Shown: piece after piece, positions 1 to 10,608 of the stretch
Layout: each line of letters starts with the position of its first letter
Position numbering within the stretch: position 1 is the stretch's first letter
DNA from: Ganoderma boninense
Taxonomy: Eukaryota > Basidiomycota > Agaricomycetes > Polyporales > Polyporaceae
Length of the DNA: 64,000 bases
Direction: 5' to 3'
Assembly (NCBI GenBank): GCA_002900995.3
Contig: CM035313.1
Location: forward strand, 3,472,001-3,536,000
The notes under the pieces: generated by a model
What the model saw: the letters and a program-made list of their open reading frames with translations, nothing else
The model's database searches: none
Told to the model about the DNA's origin: nothing
Made by a program: the position numbers and the translations under genes

Positions 1-320
1 GAACTTCTACAACACCACAACGTTTACGTGATCATGAGATCAGAAGTTTATGCAGTGAGTATGTGAGATGCAAGGCAGACAGGCAGAGATCGACGAGGAA
101 ACGACAGCAAACAACCAAGCGCGAGAACACGAGAGCAAGCGATCAAGTACAAACATGATGAGAACACTGAGGACGGAGAATTTCATGCACAAGGACACTG
201 AGCATGTGAGGTGCATGCTTTCTAAGGGACCTCTGCCTGTGCGCAGAGAAGAGCATCTATGCCGGTGAAGAGCTTGGTAAGTCATTGTAGAGGGCACATA
301 CAAAATGACATGCCTTAGCC
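1..320. other. No gene recognised
   Basis: Downstream flank of the coiled-coil gene. Only short open frames without family resemblance are seen here; part is probably its 3' untranslated region. Confidence 0.4.
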
Positions 321-1851
321 TTAGTCCTGGCCGCCATTGGCTTCTTCGCCATCGTTGCTGTCCTCGTCACTACCATTCCCAGCGTCCTCATCACCACCCT
401 TCTCACTCTCTGCATCGCCCTTCTCACTGGCGTAGTCCACTTCCTCCAGGTGCCCAGCAGAAAGAGTAGACTGGCGCACCTCTCCACGCAAGGAGTCAAG
501 CCTCAGGTTAGACAGGGCGTCAGTAACGACGGTGATGATGGCGTCGATGAGCTGCGTCTTGGAGGACTCCTTCATAAGGTGCTCCACCTGTTGCTTGACC
601 TTTTCCACCTTTTGGTTGGTCTGGCGTGTCTCGGCGATGAGGTTGGAGGAGTCGTTCTCGACACGGATGAGGTGCTCTGACATCGTAGTCAAGAGTTCGG
701 TGTTGCTGTGCAAAGTGTCCGCTGCGTATAGAGCAGTGCGAACAAAATGTCAGTGCATGTGCGTTGAAATAAGAGGCTATTTAACTTACAAACACGTTCG
801 GTCAACTTGAGGATCCGACGATTGAAGTCCATGATCTCCGATTTGAGCTCCTTGGAGTCCTGCCGAGCTTGCTGAGCTAGGCGATCCGCTTGCTTGCTGG
901 CTGCAGCAGCGAGATCGCTAGCCTGCTTGTTGGCCTTGTTTGGAGCATGCGAGCCTGCTCGCCCTGATCGTGAATATCTTCGCTGATGTTCCTCAAGATC
1001 TCGAGAGAATCGTTGCTCTTGATCGAGCCCTTGTCTGAAACTAGAATAAAAAGCCTTTTAAGTCCGAGTGTAAGTGGGCTTTTGTGACTACTCACGGCTA
1101 TCAATGCCCTGGCCCTTGTCGGACACTGCAGCCAAAGAAAATACGTGTCAGTCTCAACATCCAGTGCTCAGAGGCTATCATCGCCACTTACACATTTCGA
1201 TATCCTTCTGAGGTGGAGTACGCTCTCTGTTCTGGAAATACTGGCCTTGCAGATCGACGGGCGGAGTGAAGTGGCCAGGAGCGTTGGTGCCGGCGTTGTA
1301 CGTCTGAGAACCGCTAGGATTGGCGTAAGACTGGGCGATGCTGGGATCGTAGCCGTGGCCGGGCTGGGCGACGCTGGGATCGTAGGACTGACCAGGCTGG
1401 GCGATGCTGGGATCGTAGGACGTGCGCTGCTGGGATCGTAGGATTGACCGGGCTGGGCGACGCTGGATCGTAGGACTGACCGGGCTGGGCGATGCTGGGG
1501 ACTGGCTGGGCTGGGCGACGCTAGGATCGTGACCGGGCTGGGCTGGGCGACGCTGGGATCGTAGGATTGACTGGGCTGGGCGACACTGGGATTGTAGGAT
1601 TGACCGGGCTGGGCGACGCTGGGATCGTAGGACTGACCGGGCTGGGCGATGCTGGGATCGTACGACTGAGCGCCGCGGGGATCGTAACCCGGGGTTCCAC
1701 TGGGTTGGTAGGAAGCTGCGATGGTGGGAGAGTACTGAGCAGCCTGCAAGGCTGGATCGTATGGATTGTTGGAGGAAAGGTGGGGATTGGCAGCCGGGAC
1801 AAAGTCCGGGTCGAAGTGGGAGGAGGAATAGGCGTGGGAATGGTGGCTCAT
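321..1851 (-). CDS. Coiled-coil protein with SYDPSVAQPGQ repeats; reading frame interrupted
   Basis: Function not recognised. The start chosen is the ATG at 1851 (MSHHSHAYSSS...). The N-terminal part is built of near-identical 11-residue units of the type SYDPSVAQPGQ. It is followed by a short linker (PPVDLQGQYFQNRERTPP), a small exon (SDKGQGIDS), a helical segment (GSIKSNDSLEILRNISEDI), an Ala/Gln/Lys-rich coiled coil (ASDLAAAASKQADRLAQQ), a second coiled coil (MSEHLIRVENDSSNLIAE) and an acidic tail ending at the stop at 321-323. Several introns of 50-80 nt with GTAAGT or GTGAGT donors separate these parts. The frame changes inside the repeat tract, where one unit near 1459 lacks a base, and again near 945, so no single spliced frame spans the gene. 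This is either an assembly slip in a repeat or a real break. A t-SNARE-like or organelle-tethering role would be a guess. Confidence 0.5.
1329..1680 (-). repeat. 33-bp coding minisatellite
   Basis: About ten head-to-tail copies of a 33-bp unit, each coding for 11 residues (SYDPSVAQPGQ and variants) on the minus strand. Units differ by point changes (GATGCT/GACGCT) and several have lost or gained bases, which shifts the reading frame. There are no spacers between units. Confidence 0.85.
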
Positions 1852-2551
1852 GGTGACAAAGGCGGTGGGTGGCTATCACTGTCAGGAGACCGAGAGAGGG
1901 TGGTGCTGGGCAATGCTGTGGGACCCGGCATCGGAAAAGGGGGGGGATCGGCAAGGATTCATACATTCCATGAGATGCCAAAAACAAATACATGCAAATA
2001 ACCGGGCCGATTTACCCACTCCAGCCTGAATGACGTCAGCGAGGTGGGCACTGGGAAAGGCTGCAGGGCGGACATCCGTCTGTGCTGCTTTACATAACAG
2101 TAAATTTTAATCCTGACATTCAGAGACGTGAAGAAGTCCTAGAATGCAGGTGCCTTTTCCACAACACGCATCCTTGCATCGGACATTCTAATTCATCTCA
2201 GGATCTCAGGAGCGTGTCGACCTAGTACAAGAGTAAAAGTGCTGCAGCACGTCTAATCTCTATTTCCTGACAGAAGTCAAGTTGATTCAGAAACTGGTGT
2301 TCTGTGCTGACACACGAATGAGTCTTTATGGAACCCACGCTGTGCAGGGGCAGTACTGTTAGTGCAGGGTGGATGCATGGCATCACATAACCAGCGGTGC
2401 ATGGTGGCAATGTGGTACATGAGGCACTAAAAGTAGAAAGTTCTTCACCCAAGCAGAAAAGGTCCTGGATCACTCAGTGCCAATTAACCTTCCTGACGAG
2501 ACACTTTAAGCGCTGGACCATGCCGGAGCCTTGATGGAACGCAGCTAAGGT
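1852..2551. other. Intergenic, nothing recognised
   Basis: About 700 bases upstream of the coiled-coil gene and before the F-box remnant. No spliceable coding pattern or RNA gene is seen. It presumably holds the promoter of the minus-strand gene. Confidence 0.35.
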
Positions 2552-3525
2552 TTGCACGATGAAGACACCGACGGGCACAACCGCTTCAAACTTCAAGAGC
2601 TTCGTGATGAGTCCTTCGTGCTATTCAGTAGGAATGCGCCACATCTGACGCATGTTGCGCTATGGGATATGCGTCTCAACTGGTCGAAACAAGGTGCACC
2701 ATTCGTCCCTGGGGCGTTCGACCTACTCGAGCTCACATACGACAAGCACGACGTCCGCGCTAGCTTCAATGACTTCGCGTGCGGCGTGCATACTCTGCAC
2801 ATCCCCAGACCTGCACATCCTAACCCTCTCTCTCTTCCTCTTCCGCCCAGTCCGTGTGCGACACCTCTTGTCCTCTAACACCTCCAAAACCTTGCGCTTG
2901 TATACCTCGAACCAGCCTGCCTCCTCGCCCTGCTCTTCTGACTTTCCCTCTCCTCACTGACCAAGCTCAGGCTTGACCTCGAGGATAACGACTTCACCGC
3001 GTTCCTCGTGTTCCTCGCGCGCCTCGCGTGCCTCGCCTCCTCGCGCTCGCGCTCCCCCCTTTGGTGCTCTGCGGCCCAAGCGTCACAGGATCAGGCCCAT
3101 CCCCACCCCCACGACCGCTCTCACTCCAGTCGAACTTCACCGCGACGTGGACCGCGAGCCTGCCGTGAGGACACGAGGGGGTCACACTCCATGGGTACGA
3201 GCAGCTCGAGAAGCTTGTCATGTTCATGCTCAACATCCTCTACACCGGCCCACGTTGGTTCACGCTTCTCATCCCCCTCGCTCTCGCTGTCCGCCTCCGC
3301 CAACACAAACCAGAATGAGCTGTACCTTCAGGGGCTGGAGAGCTTGATGACGACAGGCGTGGACAGCGCGCAGCTGCGCGAGCTCGTCAAGGTGCGTGCG
3401 GCGAGAGGGGCGCCGCTGGGAAGAGGTGCGCATGAACCAGGGATGGCGTCGAGGAGGATGACGAAGCTTGGCTGAGGGGCCAGCTGGACTGGTTGGAGGC
3501 ACGTACGTCAAGCTGTGCGTATTCA
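2552..3525 (+). pseudogene. F-box/LRR-type protein remnant
   Basis: Pieces of the large basidiomycete F-box/LRR family can be read in order on the plus strand but in different frames. They are an LRR-like stretch (FSRNAPHLTHVALWDMRLNW) at about 2600-2690, a segment RLDLEDNDFTAFLVFLARL at about 2970-3030, GYEQLEKLVMFML near 3200, LESLMTTGVDSAQLRELVKV near 3330-3390, and the acidic tail DGVEEDDEAWLRGQLDWLEA near 3452-3511. The tail is one base out of frame with the preceding segment (a missing base after MNQG). No F-box N-terminus is found upstream. The family normally recruits substrates to SCF ubiquitin ligases. The lost N-terminus and repeated frame changes point to a decayed copy. Confidence 0.55.
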
Positions 3526-4744
3526 GCACAAATCACAGCGGCAACCCACACCTTGGCCGCCCGCTGGACGGGATCCTGCTGCTCAAGCAGCATGGCCTTT
3601 GCATCATCTGCGCGCGTGCTGGGCGCGTGGCCAATGCGGGTGTCAAGTTCGAGAAGCTCTGCAGATTCCTGTACTGAGTGAGACAGTTGCGTAGGAGGAG
3701 GAATGCCGCACCGTCCAGCGCCGCGCCCTGGCGATATTGTGGGCTGCTCGCGGGGGAGGACATGACGCTGTTGTGGAGGACGCTTTAATCTCGGGGTTTT
3801 CAGCATGCATGTTGCCAGAGAAGGGCTGCACGATCGTAGTTGTGGCCGCGGAGGCAGGGAGCCGAGACAGCCAATATACCATGTGGGCATACAACGACGC
3901 AAGGAGGTCGGGAGTGGGAAAAAACTCACCATGAGTCACTCCCTAATTCCCGTCGTGCGGACTGGAGGTTGAGAAGTACGGCGGGATGACGATAGACGTT
4001 GCGAAGATGTGCTGGATGCGGCGAATGCGACCAGCTAGTGAAAGAGTGTCAGCAGGTAGTTGGACATGGCAACGCACTGTATTGCCCGCTACCATTGCAG
4101 CGGCCTAGACCAAAGAAGAGACTTGAGAGTGCCGGGGATAAAGAACTGTGGGAGCTGCTGGGAGTGTCGGTGCTCGAAGGGAGGAAGGCGAGGGATGTGA
4201 GCAAGTCGAGGATGGTCGCACATCGGCGCTCAACACAGCCTGCACGTGCCACACAGCCTCGGTACGAGACGTCAACAACGCGTCTTCACGTGATGCTGTT
4301 GACGCGACGCGTTCAGAGGCTATAAATGTAGCTGCCCGTGTCGAGTGCGTCCCCGCCAACCTGCATTGCTACGCTGTTGCATGCGCATCCGGATGCTGCG
4401 GCGTCAATGCTCGCGGAAGATGGCACTGCTGGATGCTGACGCATGGGTGTTGGATGGCCATGCCCTCCATGCCGTCAAGCTGACAGCTGTGTTGTCGCTC
4501 CAGAGCAGTGGTGCGAGCTTCCTGGCTTTGCGATCGAGCCCGTTGAGCAGTGAGTTCTGGAGACATTCGTGATGGCGCAATCTAACTCCTCCACTCCTAG
4601 ACACACACCAGTTCCATGGCACACTCTACATACGCACAAACGGTACACTACCCGAGCAAGCCTGCATGCCCCGACGCTGAAAGCGCAAGCTGCAACACAC
4701 CCACTCTTGATCAGAACGCGTCCGGAGTACGATTGAGAAGGTGC
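3526..4744. other. Unassigned stretch with one minus-strand ORF
   Basis: A 181-codon minus-strand open frame (3387-3932) starts in this stretch and overlaps the end of the F-box remnant antisense. Its middle reads like protein (LLELDTRIGHAPSTRADDAK, DPVQRAAKVWVAAVICAEYA) but I do not recognise a family. From about 3940 to 4744 I see only short frames and no RNA gene. Confidence 0.25.
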
Positions 4745-5175
4745 CAAATAATTTGACGTGGAGATCCGGTCTTCCAGGCCCTTCCGTCTCCTCGTCTTCA
4801 ATACAAGGTCGCACGGGAGTGCTAGTCCGGACGCCGGCTCGAGTGGGCGCAGCTTGATACTTGTGTCGGTGGGATCACCTGCGCCCGGTAGCACACTCAG
4901 CCACCGAATATTCAGCGAGAGTAGCTGGACACTCACCTGGCACGACCGCCCAGCGGTCGAACACCTGCAGACAAAACGCCTGGCCTTGCGTTGCCGTGTG
5001 CAGGTCTGTTTCAAACTCATTCGCGTCAATGACGGGGATGAGGGCTTTGACCATGTACAGAGGCGAGCTCGCTTTCGGAACATCCTGAGTAACGTGACTG
5101 CGGCGTCGCGCAAGCACGGTGTACACCGCGGAAATACAGTTGGCGGGAGCAGAGAACGTGTCGCGTTCGGCGTCT
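4745..5175 (-). pseudogene. Snu114 (U5 snRNP GTPase) C-terminal fragment
   Basis: The minus strand codes for the last domain of Snu114/EFTUD2, the EF-2-like GTPase of the U5 snRNP that controls spliceosome activation. Matching blocks in order are [59 protein letters not shown], a GTGAGT...CAG intron, then DPTDTSIKLRPLEPASG and LVLKTRRRKGLEDRIS. These correspond to EF-2 domains IV-V. GTPase, domain II and domain III sequences are absent. The usual C-terminal tail after KTRRRKGL is replaced by unrelated sequence. The fragment directly follows the truncated TrpRS copy in the same orientation, so it cannot make a working splicing factor. Confidence 0.75.
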
Positions 5176-5344
5176 ACTCACTGTGCTGCGCGCGGGACGT
5201 CGTCGGGAGTCTTGCCTTCGGCCCGCGACAGCGACAAGCCATGGCCACCCTCTCAGATGATACCCTTCGCAAGAATGGTGTCGCGTCTGTACGAGCAAAG
5301 CAGTTTAGTATAAAGAACAACACGAAGGAGGCCGTAAACGAAAC

Positions 5345-6640
5345 GCACACATCGTGATGTCTCCTGGCCCCCGGAGAACCCGTGCTTGTTGGTCTTGTTC
5401 TTGATCTGGTTGGGCGCGTCGTTCATGAATATGCTCGAGTTGCGTCGGACGCGCTCATCTTCGTCTGCGGGCCCTGCAGCGTGGGGAAGAACTCGGTGTG
5501 GATCTGCGCGGGCTTGCAGTACTTGAGCTTCGCCGCGACGTCGCGCGTCAGCCGGAAGTACGGGTCCTGGTCGATCGCGCACGGGATGAGGCACGGGATG
5601 TTCGACGCGCTCCCAAAGATCTGCGGGAACGAGTTCGAGAAGGACGGCGCGGCTTGGATGGACGCGAAGTGGATCTTGCCGATGTTGTCGCTGTATGCGC
5701 GCGTGGGTGTGTGCATGCGGTGCAAGTTGGTGGTGGTGGTGGTGATGGTGGTGGGGGCGATGTCAGGATATCCAGTCAGCGAGATGTACAGGATTGCGGG
5801 ACGAGGGAGTGGACGTACGAGTCGTTGAATCCGAACGTCGCCTTCACCTGGTTGATGGTGATCTGGCGGGATATCTTGGAGACGTTGAGGTAGAACGTGC
5901 CCCCGACAAAATCGTAGTCGCTGAAAATGAACGTCTTGTCGAGCTTGAACCCGACGGCGATGATGTCGCGCATGTTCTGCTTCGCGAACTCGTACGTCTG
6001 CTCGACCTTGAGCTGGTGCTTGAACAGGAACTTCTCGTCGTCCGTCAGCTGCACAACGAGTGGGACGTCAAACACTTCCTGTAGCCACCTTTGCACCCCC
6101 TCGCATCGATCAGCACACGCCTCCAAGCACCCCGGACCACGGACCATGCCCCGCCTCCCGCAGTGAAGATTGTATGCGGACTCACTTGGTGAAAACGAAC
6201 GGCATCATATGCCCCAAGTGCATCGAGTCGCTGCTCGGCCTGCGCCCAGTATACAAGAAGAACGGCTTGCCCTGCTCATAGCGGTCGAGGATACCGCTGA
6301 GATCGCGATGCGAGAAGAACATCCCCCGCCGGAGGAAGATGTGCGGCCGGTGGCCCGTGAGCCTCTCGAACCGCTCGAGCAGCTCGGGCTCGATTCTTCT
6401 CGTCCTGAACTGCACGATCAGCTTCTCGTAGTCGATGGCCTGCTGCTTGCCATCCTCTGTGACACCAACCTGGACGTCCCAGGGTGTGATGACCTGCTTG
6501 TGCGCGGCCTCCTTCACCGCCGCTGCCGCTGCTGCTGGAGGGACGCCGTCGGGCTATTGCTCGGGGTGTGGGGGCACGGCCGACGACGCTTGCGCTGGCT
6601 CGGAGGACACGATGGTAGAGGTATAAGGATGCTAGGACGC
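5345..6640 (-). pseudogene. Tryptophanyl-tRNA synthetase, broken 5'-to-middle copy
   Basis: Class I cytosolic TrpRS, which charges tRNA-Trp. The N-terminal part (KQVITPWDVQVGV, LIVQFRTRRIEPELLERFER), the HIGH-type motif (PSSDSMHLGHMMPFVFTK), the Rossmann-fold middle ([35 protein letters not shown]), [18 protein letters not shown] and the eukaryotic KMSKS equivalent [10 protein letters not shown] are all readable across two introns. Three lesions are visible. There is an in-frame TAG at 6554-6556 within the N-terminal extension. One base is missing just after KMSASD (about 5441-5447), so [15 protein letters not shown] lies in another frame. The gene stops after KHGFSGGQE (about 5350) without the C-terminal anticodon-binding part, where the Snu114 piece begins. 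Confidence 0.8.
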
Positions 6641-6689
6641 CAGCGACGGCGACTCCAGTGCAGAAGATGATTCTTCTTGGGGACATCAT

Positions 6690-7790
6690 GCATGGACTTG
6701 GTGCCCTTGATGTTCGCGATCTCAGCCAAGGCGTCCCGGTATTTGTCCAAGTCGAGCCAGTGATCCTTCCAATCGCGGTCGCCAATGTGGGGGGAAAGCC
6801 CAGCTCCAATAGCGTCGAGCATGAACTCGGCTGGATTGACATTGGATGGGCAATGCGTGTCATGGCGGGTGAAGTACCCACGGAGGATGTGGCAGTCTGG
6901 CCCAATGCCTCCGAAGTAGACAGTCTCGCCGCCGCGCTCTAGGAGCAGGAGCTTGTCAAACGTCTGGATGAGGAGCGAGGACGGCTGGTGGATCGTGCAC
7001 AAGATTGCCTGGCCGTTGTCTGCGAGCTTGCGAAGGAAGTGCACGAGGTTCCACGCGCTCTGACCGTTGAGGCCGGAGGTGGGCTCGTCGAGGAACAAGA
7101 GCGAAGGACGACTGGCGAGCTCGACACCAATGGTGAGACGCTTGCGAGCCTCGACGCCGAGGGAGAACACGAGCGCGTCCGCTAGCTCTTGGAGTTCGAG
7201 CACCTCGATCATCTCCTCAACGTACTTGTCCTTCTCCTCCTTCGAAACCTCGATCGGCTGGCGGAGGTAGGCAGAGAAACGCATCGCCTCTCGCACAGTA
7301 GCGGTACCCTCGTGAACGTCAATCTGCTCCGCATACGCGGTGTTGCGGGCAAAGTCGAGGGCAAGGGGCTTGCCATCCAGAAGAAGCGTTCCAGAGACAA
7401 CACCGATGTTCTTCCGCGCGCTGCGCAAGCACGTCCAGACACGTCGTCTTACCGGCACCGGAGGCACCCATGAGGGTGGTCATCGTGCCAGGCTTGACGT
7501 AGCCGAAGACATCGTGGAGCAGACGACGAGTGCCACCAGGAACGGGAGCATGGTAGTTGACGTTCTCCCAGGTGAATGGTTTGCCGTAGAACTTGGTCTA
7601 GTTGCTGAATCCTCGCGGTGAGGACCTTGAGCATACGAGCATGCACCGGAGACACGTACCCCTCGTCGAGATCCTCGTCCACCTTCTCGCTGAGGCCCTT
7701 CTGCTTCCCGGCCGTCCTCTCCTCCTTCCGTTCCTGCAACACTGCGTTCTGCTTCTTGGTACCGTGATCGTCCGGAGTGTAGATGGTCAC
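6690..7790 (-). pseudogene. PDR-type ABC transporter, second nucleotide-binding domain fragment
   Basis: Fragment of a full-size pleiotropic drug resistance (ABCG) efflux pump. It covers the linker before NBD2 (LQERKEERTAGKQKGLSEKV), an intron, [20 protein letters not shown], Walker A ([10 protein letters not shown], about 7439-7472), [17 protein letters not shown], the Q-loop region [18 protein letters not shown], the fungal C-loop variant LGVEARKRLTIGVELA, Walker B LLFLDEPTSGL and the switch region AILCTIHQPSSLL. A frame change lies directly after Walker A (about 7413-7421): the following LDVLAQR and KNIGVV are in different frames. Homology ends at DLDKYRDALAEIANIK, with no second transmembrane domain; a short unrelated stretch leads to the TrpRS copy. 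NBD1 and TMD1 are missing upstream. Confidence 0.8.
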
Positions 7791-8029
7791 AGAGAGGGAT
7801 GCAAGCTGCGCCGGGAAGTGCAACTGCGGGTCGCGCGAGATTGAAGGGAGAGGCTGGCTGGAGAGGACCAACCAGGCACCATAGGCGGTCTGGGTGCTGG
7901 GCGCGGTCACGACTCAAGGAGGCTTTGGGGCCAGACCAGGAGGATGGAGATTAGGGGAGCAGAGGGAGGGGTTTGACCTGGACGAGCGAGCACAAAAGGC
8001 GACGCGAGCACGATCTCTTGCCAGCCTAA
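7791..8029. other. Link between leader repeat and ABC fragment
   Basis: On the minus strand this continues the open frame upstream of the ABC linker (AYGAWLVLSSQPLPSISRD), which is protein-like but unassigned. It may be one more captured piece. Confidence 0.2.
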
Positions 8030-8520
8030 GATGCCACTACTCATCAGGACTGTCTGGGATCCAGAATCGCGAGCCATTGGGCTCACAATGAAGGGAGAGA
8101 TGGTAAGGAGGGACTTACCTCTCGGTGACCCCGCATTCCTCTCGCTCATCCCGTTCCTTCCACCGTGGTTTGCCTCACTCCCCTTCTCGCGCTGATCCCG
8201 TCTCCGCCCGCTGTTGAACTCATCCGTGTTCTTGATTGGACTGGGATATGCGCGGTTTTGAGGCCTCGCGGCCGGGCTCACGATGGGAACCAGATCTCGC
8301 AAGGAGAGCGCAGGGAGACGTTGAGACGGGACGCAGACGATGGCGGAGTGAAAAGTGGCGGAGTGGCGAGAGCGGTACATCGGAGAAGAGGGGGGCGCCG
8401 ATCGTGAAGGGAAGGGTGCTGGCTGGGATTGTGTGGAAGGATGGGATGGGAGAGGAGCAGGGTGCTGAGTCGAGCTGGGAGGCAAGGATCTTGGCGCCGT
8501 TTGGTCAGGCGCCGGCACGT
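8030..8520 (-). repeat. Dispersed leader repeat, copy A
   Basis: Read on the minus strand, this segment resembles the plus-strand segment at about 19513-19870. Shared landmarks in the same order are a CTCCTCTCCCATCCCATCC tract, a GTAAGT splice-donor-like site, the 15-mer GAGCCCAATGGCTCG, then CTGGATCCC.GAC and CT.ATGA. In both places the repeat lies directly upstream of a chain of host-gene fragments in the same orientation. The outer end here (8502-8518) has a 17-nt sequence that recurs exactly at 20082-20098. Confidence 0.55.
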
Positions 8521-8634
8521 TCCCAACAATCGGGCGCTAGCGGTCCTGTGGCGGTTCTCAGCGCGGGTTTGCACTTGTCCACTTCTGCGCTGTCATCCTT
8601 GTCTCCTGTTCAACGGCTCCTGCGTGCTCAAATT

Positions 8635-10608
8635 ATGACGGGTATGTTTATTTTTCCTTCTGCATTCTAGCAGTCTAAACTCTTCTCCCAGAACGACCGC
8701 AGCATGACAACTCAGGCCATTTCTGCCTACCCTCTGATCGAAATTCACCCTTTCCATCGTAAGTAGACGACCTACAATATCTATTGCCCAGTGCTCACTC
8801 AATATTCACAGCTTTGACCTTTCAAAGGAGACTCTCCCGGAAAACGCCATGTTTGTCACGGCCATCGATTTCCAAGAGCTGATAACTCCCCTCCTCAACA
8901 AGCTCCCAGCCATGGATGTCGACGTTGTAAGGCTGCCACCAACTCCGGTGTTGTCCTCGCCACTGATAAGTTTTTAGATGTCTGACCTGAATTTGTCTCA
9001 AGGGCCCCGCCTTACTGGCAAGGTACGTCTATTCCGAGTCTTCTGAACATGGCTATATTTTACCTCTGGTCCAAATCAAGAAACGCCGTGGCCGGGAGAG
9101 AAAAACCCGCCGGCTGCTCCAAAAGATAGCTCATGGTATCAAGCATGCGGCTACATATGTTGTGAGCGATGCAGCCTTCAAGGACTTCCCGACGACTGCG
9201 ACAGGCTGGGCTGGAAAAGATGTTCGTTTCAAGACTGACCAAACATGGCTGAAAAAAGCTTGGCTGAAGCGTACACTTTTCAAATCCATGATCGAGCGTG
9301 GATTCAAAATGGTGCCTTTCGATGGGTGAGCAGGATAGTTATCTGTCCTTTCCTGATGTCTGAGCATTCCAATCTCTCAGACGTCCTACATGGCTTGTGG
9401 ATAAGAACGGTGTGGTCTTTGGCTACAGGACAGACGTCCCAGCTTGGATGACTGACCCCAAGAAGAAGCACTTCAACAGTGACCAGTCCACACCTGACAA
9501 TTATGAAGGTAGGTTCTGTACCTGATAATCACAGCATGTCCACTGACACAAAACCAGACGACGTCTCTACGTCTCTTCTTGAAGACATTACTGCTCAGTG
9601 TATAGCGTATATGCTTCAATGTGGAGACATCTCAGACAAAGATGCGTGGGATAATCGTAGAGGACTCCACTGGTTCTGCGTTACAGGTGTAGACCGTCAA
9701 ATATCTTCTGTGAGTGACATTGAACCAACACATTGTCTGCTTTGTCTCTTACCGCTCTTCAGAAACCCAAATTCACGAAGTTTCATCTTGACCACCGCGA
9801 TGCTACAGATGCTCTCATGGCTAAAGGCTCACCCATTAGGCGTCTTGTGTAAGTCAATGGTCTTTGTGAGAATTCTACTTACGCAAGTACTTCTCAACAG
9901 GGGATGGGCTGCACACAATCTGGCTATCCATTTCAAAGCATTCACTGCTCGTGTTGACAATTGCGAGGAGAGCCTTCTGAGCATGGGTTGTGAGCCTGAG
10001 ATTGCGAAGCCTCAGTACGGTTATTGGTACAACTTTTGTATCAATGGCGCTCGAAGCATGGTCGACGGGGTTTCTACCCTTCCTCATGCTGATGCGAAGA
10101 ACCTGGCCCTCATGTTTTGTGTCGTATTTGTCTATGGTAAGCACTGTACAAAATGTAACACTTTGGGACATGTTGCTAAAGCTCCAATATGGTATAGGCA
10201 AATTTGATTCCAAAGAAAAGGCTTGGCTTGTGCTTTGGGAAGCTGGGCTTATTATTGAAATCCCTCCTGGTGCACTGATCTACTATCCTTCCGCCCTCTT
10301 TACCCACTTCAATGTGGATATTGCTAGTAAGCTAGAATGTTTCTATTAAACTCATTCAGTGCTGCCCTCATTTTTTTCTAGAACTACAGGTTGTCACCAC
10401 ACCAGATGGTTCTACTCCAACAAAGCAGACAGCATGCCCCCTCACTGGTGTAGATGGAAGAGGATCCATTGTCCTCTTCAACCAAGCATCACTGTTCCAA
10501 CTTGCTGAGCTTGGGTACACTATTGGGGAGGGGAAGAAGCAAAAGATGTCTACTGCCTGCTATAACAGTGGGTTTATTGAACGCCTCCCTGTCATCGACC
10601 TATACTAG
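8635..10608 (+). CDS. 2OG-Fe(II) dioxygenase-like protein (basidiomycete TET/JBP-like type)
   Basis: Eleven exons join without a frame break (8635-8641, 8692-8758, 8812-8926, 8978-9022, 9081-9325, 9381-9508, 9558-9709, 9763-9848, 9901-10136, 10198-10326, 10382-10608) to give 478 residues starting MTERPQHDNSGHF. The basic N-terminal part (KKRRGRERKTRR) precedes a conserved-looking middle (FKMVPFDGRPTWLVDKNGV, VPAWMTDPKKKHFNSDQ). The C-terminal part has the double-stranded beta-helix hallmarks: an HxD pair in TLPHADAKNLALMF, a strand WLVLWEAGLIIEIPPGALIY, the distal His in ALFTHFNVDI and an Arg-containing RGSIVLFNQASLFQL. Basidiomycetes have many such genes, some related to TET/JBP DNA-modifying enzymes. 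The assignment to DNA modification is an inference; the fold assignment rests on motif spacing. The gene lies between the two gene-fragment chains. Confidence 0.6.

Noticed and set aside
1329..1680. CRISPR-like array of about 33-bp repeats
   Set aside because: Units are contiguous without unique spacers and code for an 11-residue repeat; the organism is a eukaryote.
4475..5113. Long minus-strand ORF of 212 codons as a gene of its own
   Set aside because: It only partly coincides with the Snu114 frame (second exon); the remainder is out of frame with the homologous first exon.
6554..6556. Stop-codon readthrough or recoding in the TrpRS N-terminus
   Set aside because: The same copy also has a frameshift and lacks its C-terminus, so decay is the simpler explanation.
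4000..8520. Canonical Helitron carrying the gene chain
   Set aside because: No Rep/helicase is in the window and I could not place a convincing 5'-TC and 3' hairpin-CTRR pair; the short GAGCC-CAAT-GGCTC hairpin followed by CTGG is too weak.
8635..10608. KDZ-type transposase
   Set aside because: No CxC or KDZ motifs; the HxD...H pattern and the hydrophobic strands fit a 2OG-Fe(II) dioxygenase fold better.
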